Shown here: positions 34,521-41,215 of the stretch, piece by piece
How positions within the stretch are numbered: the first letter of the stretch is position 1
Layout of the letters: each line of letters starts with the position of its first letter
Source of the DNA: a virus
Virus record (IMG/VR): IMGVR_UViG_3300010885_057925
Coordinates: 107,518 to 171,517 of that record
Strand: one strand, 5' to 3'
Length of the DNA: 64,000 bases
Program-made: the position numbers and the translations under genes
Notes under the pieces: model-generated
Told to the model about the DNA's origin: nothing
Seen by the model: the letters and a program-made list of their open reading frames with translations, nothing else
The model's database searches: none

Positions 34521-35006
34521 TCACTTCTTTATTGCTTTAACTAGGTCGGACGAAGACTGAATCTTTCCTCCTCCAACACCAAAAATCACCTGAGTTCCCA
34601 TAGATTCGCAAAGATCAAATTCGGGAACATTGCCGGCAGCATCTCGATCGCCGCCCTTCGTAAACGCGAACGGCTTTAGAATTTTTAACGCTTCTGTCAC
34701 AGTCTGGCTTCCATCATCCCAAGGAACTACGTAATCGACCCCACGGACGCCAGCTATGATCTCCATTCTCTCAATTTCAGGCATGAAAGCGTATCCCTTC
34801 TTGCGAAGCAAAAACCCGTCACCGTTCACAATCACGGCGAGACGGGTCTTTCCTCCGACTTTCTGGGTAAGATCGGCAGATTCAATTAAGCAACGAAGGT
34901 GTCCAACGTGCATCGGGTCAAAACCACCAGATGTGACAATCAAACGCTCGTTGTAGATGTCTGCATGAGCTCTAAGATCTTCAACTGATTCAAAAATTTC
35001 TGCCAT
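34521..35006 (-). CDS. Nucleotidyltransferase (HxGH, cytidylyl/adenylyl type)
   Basis: 161 residues with GGFDPMHVGHLRCL near residue 27, the intact HxGH active site of the nucleotidyltransferase superfamily, and a later KGGDRD. Similar to the RfaE C-terminal domain or to NMN/pantetheine-phosphate adenylyltransferases. Neighbours do not fix the substrate. Confidence 0.8.
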   Translation of the reverse strand: MAEIFESVEDLRAHADIYNERLIVTSGGFDPMHVGHLRCLIESADLTQKVGGKTRLAVIVNGDGFLLRKKGYAFMPEIERMEIIAGVRGVDYVVPWDDGSQTVTEALKILKPFAFTKGGDRDAAGNVPEFDLCESMGTQVIFGVGGGKIQSSSDLVKAIKK

Positions 35007-35014
35007 TTTAACTC

Positions 35015-36643
35015 CTACGTCTTGTGAATCGAATCGCGGAACGACTCTGGGAACATGTCCCGCTGCTGTCCGTAAAATCTATCCCAGTCGGAGTCCAAGA
35101 TATAGGAAACGGCATGATCGTCTGCAGAGCGAATAGAGCGCCCGAGTGACTGGATGATGGTCTTTGCCGTCTGAAGTGGGTACCACCAGCTCCACTTACG
35201 CATCCGCTTTTGAACCAGCTTGTCACCGAGATAAGGATACGGAACCTTACAGATGATCTGGAATCGGCTGAGGTTGCCCTTGAGGTCAACTCCCTCTGTC
35301 ATTGACGGAGTCACTAGAACAGTGGGCTCTTTGCTGCTGATGTGCTGATTGAGAACGTCCTCGCGATCCTCAGATTTATGAGTGAGAAGTCTCTTGCTTC
35401 TGATGTTCTTCATAATGTAACTCGAGACCTTGTACGAGTGACAGTGAATGATCCCCTTCTCGTTTGGGTGCGCCGCGAGAATTTGACGAACAGCTTCCGC
35501 AAGCTTAGGAAGAGTGTTGTCAATTTCGGCGGCGCTCATCTTACCGATGGAGCTCACAAGAACTGGTCTATTTTCAACAGGGAACGGAGAGGGCAAACTG
35601 ATGAATGCTGCATCACCAAGCGGGATTCCGAGGCTCTCACAAAACGCTCTCTGGTTGAGAATAGTCGCCGAGAGCATCAAAACTTTTTGACCAAACCTGA
35701 AAAGAGATTGTTCAGAATAAGGAGAGATGTCGATCGGCTTGAACTCGATCCTTCGAGTCTTCTTGTCCTCAGCCTCTGCGACGTTTAGCACCCAATTGTC
35801 TTCATCGAAAAGATCGATGAATCGATTTACCTTGCACATGTGCTTGTCAAGCATTTCAATCTGACGAGAGAGAGCATCAAACTCTTTCACTTTTTCGCGT
35901 AGACCGGCATGCTGCTCGAACATCGACTCAATATGTTTCAAGTGAGACGTGAGCTTCACAACGTAGACGTTCTTGATCCAGTCAAATGCTGCTCTCTCGC
36001 TGTTGAGAGTTTTGGGCATCTGAAGGTTAAGAACAGTCTGCGCAAACTTTTCAGAAACTGATACTTCGATGAACTTGCTGAGTTCAGAGTCAGAGTTGTG
36101 AGCTTCATCGATGACAAGAACATCTCGAGGTAGGAGCTTACCGGCGTATGTCGTTTCAGCCATGAAGTAGGAGAAGTTAGTAATGGATTCCGGAGACTCC
36201 ATGAACTTTCCCTTTGCTTCCTTGTAGTTGCAGCTGAAAGAGCACGTGCGGAAGAATTTGGAAGTCTTATCCTGCTCCAGCTTCAATAGTCGTTGAGATT
36301 CACCGCAAGATTGCTTCTTGTGATACTTACACTGGTAATTTGAGCTCGACTTGATCGACGTCATCGGACCCTTACACCCGCCGAAGTCGTCAAGGTACTG
36401 CTCCTGCAGAATCTTCTGCGTTGTGAGAAAATAAGAGCCTCGCTTGTAATCTTCGGTAGGGCTAAGCCAGCTCGATAGAGCTCGTGAAATGCAAACTCCG
36501 ATTGCCGACTTTCCAACTCCAGTTCCAGCCTCGATGATAACAAATCTCTTTCCACTCTCAAACTCATTGAGAGCAAACTCGATCGCTTCGCGTTGTTGAT
36601 CTCGAATTTGACCGAACGGAAAATGACTTTCGTACTTGATCAT
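35015..36643 (-). CDS. DinG/XPD-type superfamily 2 helicase
   Basis: About 542 residues. Walker A EAGTGVGKSA near residue 40, DEAHN Walker B in the middle, motif VI with QSLGRSIRSADD near the C-terminus. Four Cys in the 105-155 region are placed for the Fe-S cluster of DinG/XPD helicases. ATG at 36643 preferred over a GTG three codons earlier. Probably acts in phage DNA repair or recombination. Confidence 0.88.
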   Translation of the reverse strand: MIKYESHFPFGQIRDQQREAIEFALNEFESGKRFVIIEAGTGVGKSAIGVCISRALSSWLSPTEDYKRGSYFLTTQKILQEQYLDDFGGCKGPMTSIKSSSNYQCKYHKKQSCGESQRLLKLEQDKTSKFFRTCSFSCNYKEAKGKFMESPESITNFSYFMAETTYAGKLLPRDVLVIDEAHNSDSELSKFIEVSVSEKFAQTVLNLQMPKTLNSERAAFDWIKNVYVVKLTSHLKHIESMFEQHAGLREKVKEFDALSRQIEMLDKHMCKVNRFIDLFDEDNWVLNVAEAEDKKTRRIEFKPIDISPYSEQSLFRFGQKVLMLSATILNQRAFCESLGIPLGDAAFISLPSPFPVENRPVLVSSIGKMSAAEIDNTLPKLAEAVRQILAAHPNEKGIIHCHSYKVSSYIMKNIRSKRLLTHKSEDREDVLNQHISSKEPTVLVTPSMTEGVDLKGNLSRFQIICKVPYPYLGDKLVQKRMRKWSWWYPLQTAKTIIQSLGRSIRSADDHAVSYILDSDWDRFYGQQRDMFPESFRDSIHKT

Positions 36644-36757
36644 TGGGCTCACTTTTAGTTTGAAGTTTGAGTTAAACTACCTTCTACATTTTAAGCTTCA
36701 CGCTCAAGAAGAATAGATATAAATGGAATAATAATAACATAGAGAATGGAGGGCGCG

Positions 36758-37432
36758 ATGAAGATACTAGCTGTATTACTGATGATGGTCGGATGCAATG
36801 AAGCGAGGCTCATCCCAAATCAGCAAAGCTTTGTCTACATACGAACTCAGTCGATTGAGGATGAAAAAGACTGCGAAGGTGAGGATTGCTCTCTTAAGAT
36901 CATAACGAGCAGCGGATCCGGATCAGTGATTCGTCATCACAATCATAACACCTACGTCCTCACTGCTGGTCATGTATGTGAGACCCCAGACCCGAGCGTA
37001 ACGATCGCAATAGCCGTCGATAGCGCTGGAAACGCTCACGACATCGAAAGGTCAAGATACTCTAAAGATCCGGACCTGTGCATCATGAAGTCTCTCGGTC
37101 TGTGGGGGATTCCATTGAAATTTTCAAACTCTTCAACGGGACTAAAGTACGGAGACAAAGTCGTCTCTATGTCAGCACCGAACGGGATATTCTCAAAGAA
37201 TATGGTCCCGTTATTCAGCGGAATGTACTCTGGTAACCTGCAAAATGGAGATAACGTGTACACACTCCCAGCGATGGCTGGAGCCAGCGGGTCGGCTGTA
37301 CTGAATGATAAGCTTGAGATCATTTCGGTGATTCATTCTGCAGCGAAGGGATTTCAGCACATCGCTATCGGAACAAGCCCCCAACGCCTCGATCAATTTA
37401 TGAATAGCACAAGAGATTTCATCGAAGAATAG
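36758..37432 (+). CDS. Lipoprotein trypsin-like serine protease
   Basis: 224 residues on the plus strand. The signal ends in a lipobox VGC (Cys13). The catalytic triad of a chymotrypsin-fold protease is visible: His72 in LTAGH, Asp106 in DPDLCIMK, Ser177 in GASGSA. The start at 36758 follows GGAGGG, whereas an ATG four codons earlier overlaps that site. Expected to be membrane-anchored and face the periplasm or outside. Its own AT-rich upstream region (36700-36745) likely holds the promoter. Confidence 0.85.
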   Translation: MKILAVLLMMVGCNEARLIPNQQSFVYIRTQSIEDEKDCEGEDCSLKIITSSGSGSVIRHHNHNTYVLTAGHVCETPDPSVTIAIAVDSAGNAHDIERSRYSKDPDLCIMKSLGLWGIPLKFSNSSTGLKYGDKVVSMSAPNGIFSKNMVPLFSGMYSGNLQNGDNVYTLPAMAGASGSAVLNDKLEIISVIHSAAKGFQHIAIGTSPQRLDQFMNSTRDFIEE

Positions 37433-37438
37433 ATTCGA

Positions 37439-37726
37439 TTACTGTTGAGACTCGTCGTTCGCTAAAAGAGAACGATACGCTCTTTCAGCACGATCTCTAG
37501 CCCAGAAAGATGCATCACTCTCTGTCTTGAAACGTCTGCTAGGAGTGCTGAGGTCATCTCTGTCTTTCACTGTTACACTCGCGAAATAACAATCATTGAC
37601 CGGGTCGGCAGTGACAACAACATGAACTCCCGGAAAGTCGCGCCAGTTCATGGTGTCAGGTCTGGGAGATTTTAGATCTCTACCGATCTCTTCTCTAATT
37701 AGATTTCTCAGCAACGAGATCGTCAT
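37439..37726 (-). CDS. Small tagged protein (N-terminal LIREE)
   Basis: 95 residues. Begins MTISLLRNLIREEIGRDL, a member of the tagged set (consensus L-R-x-I-I/V-R-E-E-L). The remainder (GVHVVVTADPVNDCYFASVT) looks like one small alpha/beta domain, not recognised. Its start overlaps the stop of the 53-residue protein upstream (ATGA). Confidence 0.75.
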   Translation of the reverse strand: MTISLLRNLIREEIGRDLKSPRPDTMNWRDFPGVHVVVTADPVNDCYFASVTVKDRDDLSTPSRRFKTESDASFWARDRAERAYRSLLANDESQQ

Positions 37727-37884
37727 AGCGATCTCTCAATCTCTTTGATATCTTTTATGCTGGACAGTATAATCCGCGCCGCTTCCGGATCGGTCTTGGC
37801 GAGCTTCCTGACTATCAATTCTAGATCTTTTATTGCTCTTCTAGAGAGATATCTCGATCGTGCTGACTGGTTCTCGGATTGCAA
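37723..37884 (-). CDS. Small helical protein, 53 aa, TTG start
   Basis: A frame of 53 residues from TTG at 37884 to TGA at 37723. GGAG lies six bases before the TTG. Helical and charged (for example RRAIKDLELIVRKLAK), ending EIERSL. It overlaps the end of the upstream gene by 44 nt and the start of the tagged gene by 4 nt, so coupling is likely. Unknown function. Confidence 0.55.
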   Translation of the reverse strand: MQSENQSARSRYLSRRAIKDLELIVRKLAKTDPEAARIILSSIKDIKEIERSL

Positions 37885-38077
37885 TCAAATCTCCAGATTG
37901 ATTTCTTCTTATAACTATCAAGCTCTCATGAGTCATCGGGCACTTTTCGAATTGAAGATCGAGCTCACCATCTAACGGAACTTTGTAGATGAAATCTTCA
38001 TTTTCGTAGTTTAGAACTGGATCGTAAAAATCCACGTCAGACGTGAGCAGAAGAGTCGTGAAGAGAGCGATAAACAT
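37841..38077 (-). CDS. Small protein with signal peptide-like N-terminus
   Basis: 78 residues from the ATG at 38077, starting MFIALFTTLLLTSDVDF, a short secretion or membrane signal without a lipobox Cys. The rest is acidic. A GATATTTA element ends 25 nt upstream and CACGGAG precedes the ATG. Longer frames from TTG at 38101 are possible. Not recognised. Confidence 0.6.
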   Translation of the reverse strand: MFIALFTTLLLTSDVDFYDPVLNYENEDFIYKVPLDGELDLQFEKCPMTHESLIVIRRNQSGDLIAIREPVSTIEISL

Positions 38078-38102
38078 AACTAAAAATCTCCGTGAACGCA
38101 AA

Positions 38103-38142
38103 TAAATATCGCAGCTTAGAGTCTAAATCTCTAAGCTGCGAT
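38103..38142 (-). terminator. Terminator of the lysozyme operon with overlapping promoter octamer
   Basis: A perfect 14-bp inverted repeat (ATCGCAGCTTAGAG at 38108, its partner ending at 38142, seven-base loop) follows the lysozyme-like gene. On the minus strand it runs into ATATTTATTT. The same bases (GATATTTA, 38103-38110) match the TATANTTA promoter class for the next gene. Confidence 0.75.
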
Positions 38143-38168
38143 TAAATTTACATGCTACGTGTCATCTC

Positions 38169-38723
38169 TTAAGAATTTTTTTTCATAATTTCTTTCATGA
38201 TTTTAACACGTTGCTTCGCTTTACGAAGCTTGTCTTTCGGTCGCTCGATCTCGGTGCAAAAAGCGATAGTGTGTTCAGCTGCTGACGCTTCCCGCTTCTC
38301 AAGAGACATTATCTTCTTACTCTTCTTTAAAGCGCCTATGATTCTGTCTATCGACTTCTTAGTATCTTTCATTTCGTGAGGCTTCATTTTTTTTCCAAGG
38401 CCTCGTGGGTTGATTTGAAAAATGCCAAGCTCTCCCGCGGATCCGACAGCGTCGGGATTTAATTTGCTTTCAGCGTAAGCATTAACAATAGCACCCATAA
38501 TCAAGTTGTCAGAAAATCCATGAGACCGTAGCTTACGCTCGATTCCACGAGCGATATCAACCTGATCATCGTTCAAAACTAGATTGTTCGCGACTGTGAA
38601 CTCGTAGGGTTCGGGTTCGGCTCTCGAAATTTCACTTGGGTATAGGGCGATTGCGCTAATTGAAATAAAGCACAACCCATGTGCCAAGTGCGAGAGATGA
38701 TGCATTAACGATTGCAAGCTCAA
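38169..38723 (-). CDS. Secreted lysozyme/transglycosylase-like protein
   Basis: About 184 residues from a TTG at 38723 (AAGGAG seven bases upstream, inside the upstream gene). A hydrophobic signal-like segment (GLCFISISAIALYP) is followed by a domain with NAYAESKLNPDAVGSAG and GIFQINPRG, matching phage tail-lysozyme and SLT-like domains with a catalytic Glu in AES. The basic C-terminus (KAKQRVKIMKEIMKK) may bind peptidoglycan or DNA. Overlaps the upstream membrane gene, a lysis-cassette-like arrangement. Confidence 0.75.
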   Translation of the reverse strand: MSLQSLMHHLSHLAHGLCFISISAIALYPSEISRAEPEPYEFTVANNLVLNDDQVDIARGIERKLRSHGFSDNLIMGAIVNAYAESKLNPDAVGSAGELGIFQINPRGLGKKMKPHEMKDTKKSIDRIIGALKKSKKIMSLEKREASAAEHTIAFCTEIERPKDKLRKAKQRVKIMKEIMKKNS

Positions 38724-38940
38724 GTCTTTCTCCTTTTGACTTTGCGTCCAGGTAAAAAAACATGTTGAACGCATTGATGAGTGGCAGAACAAATCCGAGT
38801 GAGACCGCAATCAAGACTTCTTCGTGGGCTAGTGCTATTGAGAATCTCGTTGCAAAGACGTTTGTGCACATCGAAAGTGCAAACGCAGCTAGGAGACGAA
38901 CGATCCTCTGCTTTAGTATGCTCCGTGGGTCTTTTTCCAT
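38656..38940 (-). CDS. Small membrane protein, possible holin-like
   Basis: About 94 residues, three likely membrane helices (LLAAFALSMCTNVFATRF, ALAHEEVLIAVSLGFVLPLI, SSLALGTWVVLYF) with a cytoplasmic KSKGERLE loop. It overlaps the lysozyme-like gene, which suits a holin or membrane partner; family not recognised. Start at the ATG at 38940, or a GTG at 38952 that overlaps the preceding stop. Confidence 0.6.
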   Translation of the reverse strand: MEKDPRSILKQRIVRLLAAFALSMCTNVFATRFSIALAHEEVLIAVSLGFVLPLINAFNMFFYLDAKSKGERLELAIVNASSLALGTWVVLYFN

Positions 38941-38948
38941 GCGATGTC

Positions 38949-39269
38949 TCACTCGTCGTTGTCTGCCAATTCGTAATTATGCTTCTTGCTGACTAGCTCC
39001 CAAGCACGCTGACGTACTTCCATCATTACGTGACCTCTCTTTGATCTATTCGACAGACGGTCAATCCTCTTTTTGCTGAGAATACCCCTAAGAATCTTTC
39101 GAAACTTCCTGCGACACCGAAGAGATTCATCTTTTGTCATCGATGCTAGAGCTTCATCGATGCTTCTCGGTCTCTCATCACGAAAGGCGCTAGCGATCGT
39201 AGGGTGAATAACCCCAAGATCAAGGGCGATCATATCACTGAAAATATCGATCTGCTTGTAAGCGCTCAT
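38949..39269 (-). CDS. Hypothetical basic protein, 106 aa
   Basis: 106 residues with a basic middle (CRRKFRKILRGILSKKRIDR) and acidic C-terminus. CTAGGAGACAAC precedes the ATG. First gene of the small-protein, membrane, lysozyme run after a strong terminator. Not recognised. Confidence 0.6.
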   Translation of the reverse strand: MSAYKQIDIFSDMIALDLGVIHPTIASAFRDERPRSIDEALASMTKDESLRCRRKFRKILRGILSKKRIDRLSNRSKRGHVMMEVRQRAWELVSKKHNYELADNDE

Positions 39270-39281
39270 GTTGTCTCCTAG

Positions 39282-39322
39282 AAAAAATGCCGGAGCATCA
39301 ATAGGTTGATAGCTCCGGCATT
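39282..39322 (-). terminator. Strong terminator after tRNA cluster trailer
   Basis: Inverted repeat AATGCCGGAGC / GCTCCGGCATT with an inner TCAA/TTGA extension, followed on the minus strand by six T. It closes the transcript from the Lys-Gln-Glu tRNA cluster and separates it from the gene at 39269. Confidence 0.9.
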
Positions 39323-39535
39323 GAGTTTACTGACCACTAGCATCGTGTGGAATTTCAACTGGACACAAGCTTATCTGATCGCTGAAATCGATCGATGCGA
39401 TACTCCATTTTTAGAACCGGAGAGGACGCGGTCCCAACGCTGGACATCTCAGACCCTACGTTGAATAATGATATTCCTCTCGGACGCAAGACAACAAAGG
39501 AAGTGCGTCTACGCTATCACTAGAATGATAGCATC
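39323..39535 (-). other. 213-nt trailer between tRNA-Glu and terminator, no assigned gene
   Basis: Transcribed (minus strand) between tRNA-Glu and the terminator. Starts with a small hairpin (GCTATCA / TGATAGC). A short frame from ATG at 39447 to 39355 (30 codons) exists but continues into a more protein-like frame only after a +1 shift at a run of five A. A plus-strand frame of about 48 codons is also open. Could be a small RNA, a decayed gene or a short peptide; I cannot decide. Confidence 0.35.
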
Positions 39536-39610
39536 TGGTGATCCCACTGGGAGTTGAACCCAGCTTACGAGATTGAAAGTCTCGAGTCCTAACCGATAGA
39601 CGATGGGATC
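39536..39610 (-). tRNA. tRNA-Glu (anticodon TTC)
   Basis: Acceptor GATCCCA pairs with TGGGATC, T-loop TTCAACT, anticodon loop CTTTCAA, CCA encoded. Reads GAA and GAG. Last tRNA of the Lys-Gln-Glu cluster. Confidence 0.95.
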
Positions 39611-39614
39611 AATG

Positions 39615-39688
39615 TGGTTGGGGCGTAAGGATTCGAACCTTCATTCGCGGGGTCAAAGCCCGCTGTCCTACCGTTGAACGACGCCCCA
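39615..39688 (-). tRNA. tRNA-Gln (anticodon TTG)
   Basis: Acceptor TGGGGCG/CGCCCCA, anticodon loop CTTTGAC, T-loop TTCGAAT, CCA encoded. The U1-A72 first pair is typical of tRNA-Gln. Confidence 0.95.
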
Positions 39689-39730
39689 TCATGGGTCCGT
39701 TTTTGCGGAACGGTTTCCTGAAACCTCAGG

Positions 39731-39806
39731 TGGTGGGCCCTGTGGGGGACGATCCCACAACCTTGTGATTAAAAGTCACTTGCTCTGCCAGTTGAGCTAA
39801 AGGCCC
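39731..39806 (-). tRNA. tRNA-Lys (anticodon TTT)
   Basis: Acceptor GGGCCTT/AGGGCCC region, anticodon loop CTTTTAA, D-arm AGCTCAACTGG, CCA encoded. First tRNA after the promoter at 39851-39879. Confidence 0.95.
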
Positions 39807-39850
39807 GCTTGATTTTGTTTGCGCGGTTTGTTTCCGCTCCTCACATATTG

Positions 39851-39879
39851 ATAATAACATGAGTGCGGTAGCTTTGCAC
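39851..39879 (-). promoter_or_regulatory. GTGCAA-N17-TATTAT promoter for the Lys-Gln-Glu tRNAs
   Basis: On the minus strand GTGCAA, exactly 17 bp, then TATTAT, about 45 nt upstream of tRNA-Lys. The -35 lies next to the aldolase stop codon. One of seven identical-geometry promoters in the window. Confidence 0.8.
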
Positions 39880-39882
39880 GAT

Positions 39883-40479
39883 TTATTTCGGCTTAACGCC
39901 ACTTTTTAGCACAATCTCACAGATGTGTTCGAGACGCTCGATATGCTCAAAAGCTGACCACGGGTCCCCCGCGACGGCACAAACTCCGTGATTTGCCTGC
40001 CCTACGACGTCGTGCTGGATCGAGCCGTCACCAGATACCCCCAGGTGGGCCCCAGTTGCGTCACCCAATTCACGTGATGTTGCCGGCAGGCAAGGTACAT
40101 TAGGCCCAACACGGGTGTACCGGTTCACTTCTGGAAACTGTCTGGCAATCTCCTGCAGGTCCCAACCCGCGTACATGGCTGCAACTATATGCGTCGCGTG
40201 AACATGCACAACGGCTCGGGTCTTTGAAGCACTCTTTTGGACTAACCAGTGCATGTGAAGCTCGCCAGAGGCGCTCTGCCCGCCGGGAACGATGACACCA
40301 TCATCCGTGAGCTTACATTTCACGATATGCTCTGGGTGAATGATCGTCTTTCTCCAGCCAGAGGGCGTGATGTAGAGAGTCTTTGAATTTGTTCTACGAA
40401 GTGAGATGTTACCGTCTCGGGTGGTGATCCACCCACGCTCGTGGCACTCACGCATGATATCGCCAATTGCTGTCAGCAT
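39883..40479 (-). CDS. Class II aldolase/adducin family protein
   Basis: 198 residues. The zinc-binding HVHATH motif in AVVHVHATHIVAA and a later ANHGVCAVAGDPWSAFEHIE match class II aldolases such as L-fuculose-phosphate aldolase or methylthioribulose dehydratase. Might link to the fucose pathway encoded at 3094-5015, but lies in the tRNA region. Ends two bases before the stop overlaps the promoter -35. Confidence 0.85.
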   Translation of the reverse strand: MLTAIGDIMRECHERGWITTRDGNISLRRTNSKTLYITPSGWRKTIIHPEHIVKCKLTDDGVIVPGGQSASGELHMHWLVQKSASKTRAVVHVHATHIVAAMYAGWDLQEIARQFPEVNRYTRVGPNVPCLPATSRELGDATGAHLGVSGDGSIQHDVVGQANHGVCAVAGDPWSAFEHIERLEHICEIVLKSGVKPK

Positions 40480-40480
40480 G

Positions 40481-40858
40481 TCAATCCTTTAGAAGTTCTT
40501 GATGCTTGGTTCCACCGTCATACGTGACTGCGAACCCTAGTTTAACAAGTTCATCGTTGCAGCACAGACCGTCTTTAGTGTGTATCTTTCCGAGCCATCG
40601 ACCGTACTTGTCCAGACCACCAGACTCAAGGTAGACGTCCTGGTCAAGGATTTTTGATCTAAGCCAATCACGAGCAGCGAGACCCCTTTCCTTCAGCTGC
40701 TTGTCTTTGCTCTTAAGCTCAGCGGTATCGATTCCTGCTAGTCTAACCTTAAGACCCTTGAGAGTCATAGAAAACCCAAGATCAATGTCGACGGTGATCG
40801 TGTCACCATCGTACACTTTCTTGACGTTAGCGCGGTAGAAAAAGCAACGTGAGTCCAT
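40481..40858 (-). CDS. Staphylococcal nuclease-like protein (SNase/TNase)
   Basis: 125 residues from ATG at 40858. KVYDGDTITVDIDLG, VRLAGIDTAELK and GRWLGKI are the conserved blocks of the thermonuclease fold, with catalytic Arg, Asp and Glu positions preserved (R in VRLAGID, E in TAELK, R in KYGRWLG). No signal peptide. ATG is six nt after an AATACTTA element and has no ribosome-binding site. Confidence 0.88.
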   Translation of the reverse strand: MDSRCFFYRANVKKVYDGDTITVDIDLGFSMTLKGLKVRLAGIDTAELKSKDKQLKERGLAARDWLRSKILDQDVYLESGGLDKYGRWLGKIHTKDGLCCNDELVKLGFAVTYDGGTKHQELLKD

Positions 40859-40864
40859 GAGCTT

Positions 40865-40872
40865 TAAGTATT
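40865..40872 (-). promoter_or_regulatory. TATANTTA-class element six nt before ATG
   Basis: AATACTTA, then AAGCTC, then the ATG at 40858. If it is a -10 element, the transcript would start at or very near the start codon. Confidence 0.5.
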
Positions 40873-40905
40873 TCAAAAACAGAAACGGCAGCCCGAAGGC
40901 TGCCG
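40871..40905 (-). terminator. Terminator with TTCG tetraloop
   Basis: CGGCAGCC / GGCTGCCG stem closed by TTCG on the minus strand (40886-40905), followed by the T-rich TTTCTGTTTTTG. Ends the transcript of the small lipoprotein gene. Confidence 0.88.
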
Positions 40906-40925
40906 CTTGCTGCTATTTTAGAAGA

Positions 40926-41033
40926 TTACTTCGCTGCAGTGTCAGCAGAAGTATCAGCGGAGCTGTCATTCTTGTCGCCGGTGCAACCACCGAGGAAGAT
41001 AGAGCTAAGAGCCGCGAGAATCATGAACTTCAT
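40926..41033 (-). CDS. Very small Asp/Thr-rich lipoprotein (35 aa)
   Basis: 35 residues: a hydrophobic signal (MKFMILAALSSIFLGGC) ending in a lipobox LGGC, then a short tail with SADTSADT. AAGGAGA lies before the ATG and a TATAATTA element 22 nt further upstream; a terminator follows. Complete transcription unit of its own. Mature part is only 19 residues, resembling lysis-type or host lipoprotein mimics. Confidence 0.75.
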   Translation of the reverse strand: MKFMILAALSSIFLGGCTGDKNDSSADTSADTAAK

Positions 41034-41054
41034 TACTTTCTCCTTGAGAGATTT

Positions 41055-41062
41055 TAATTATA
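41055..41062 (-). promoter_or_regulatory. TATAATTA element before small lipoprotein
   Basis: TATAATTA on the minus strand, 21 nt ahead of the ATG at 41033. Confidence 0.55.
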
Positions 41063-41086
41063 TGATACTTGGAAATCTTGTAACAA

Positions 41087-41162
41087 TGGTGCCCCGAGCG
41101 GGATTCGAACCCGCCCTACAGAGATTTTAAGTCTCCTGACTCTGCCGCTGGTCTATCGGGGC
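41087..41162 (-). tRNA. tRNA with anticodon TAA but a class I (short variable arm) fold
   Basis: Acceptor GCCCCGA/TCGGGGC, D-stem GAC/GTC, anticodon stem GGAGA/TCTCT with loop CTTAAAA, variable region of five bases, T-stem GCGGG/CCCGC, CCA encoded. Anticodon TAA predicts Leu (UUA), yet leucine tRNAs normally have a long variable arm, as the tRNA-Leu(CAA) at 48502 does. Confidence 0.85.
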
Positions 41163-41172
41163 TAGTGAATGA

Positions 41173-41201
41173 AATATAGCGATGAGTTGATCTATTTACA
41201 A
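41173..41201 (-). promoter_or_regulatory. TTGTAA-N17-TATATT promoter for the TAA tRNA
   Basis: Minus-strand TTGTAA, 17 bp, TATATT, about 12 nt upstream of the tRNA. Variant of the GTGCAA class with the same spacing. Confidence 0.6.
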
Positions 41202-41202
41202 G

Positions 41203-41210
41203 AATATTTA
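41203..41210 (+). promoter_or_regulatory. AATATTTA element five nt before ATG
   Basis: Plus-strand AATATTTA then GCGTC then ATG at 41216. It adjoins the divergent TTGTAA of the tRNA promoter, so two divergent promoters share about 40 bp. Confidence 0.55.
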
Positions 41211-41215
41211 GCGTC

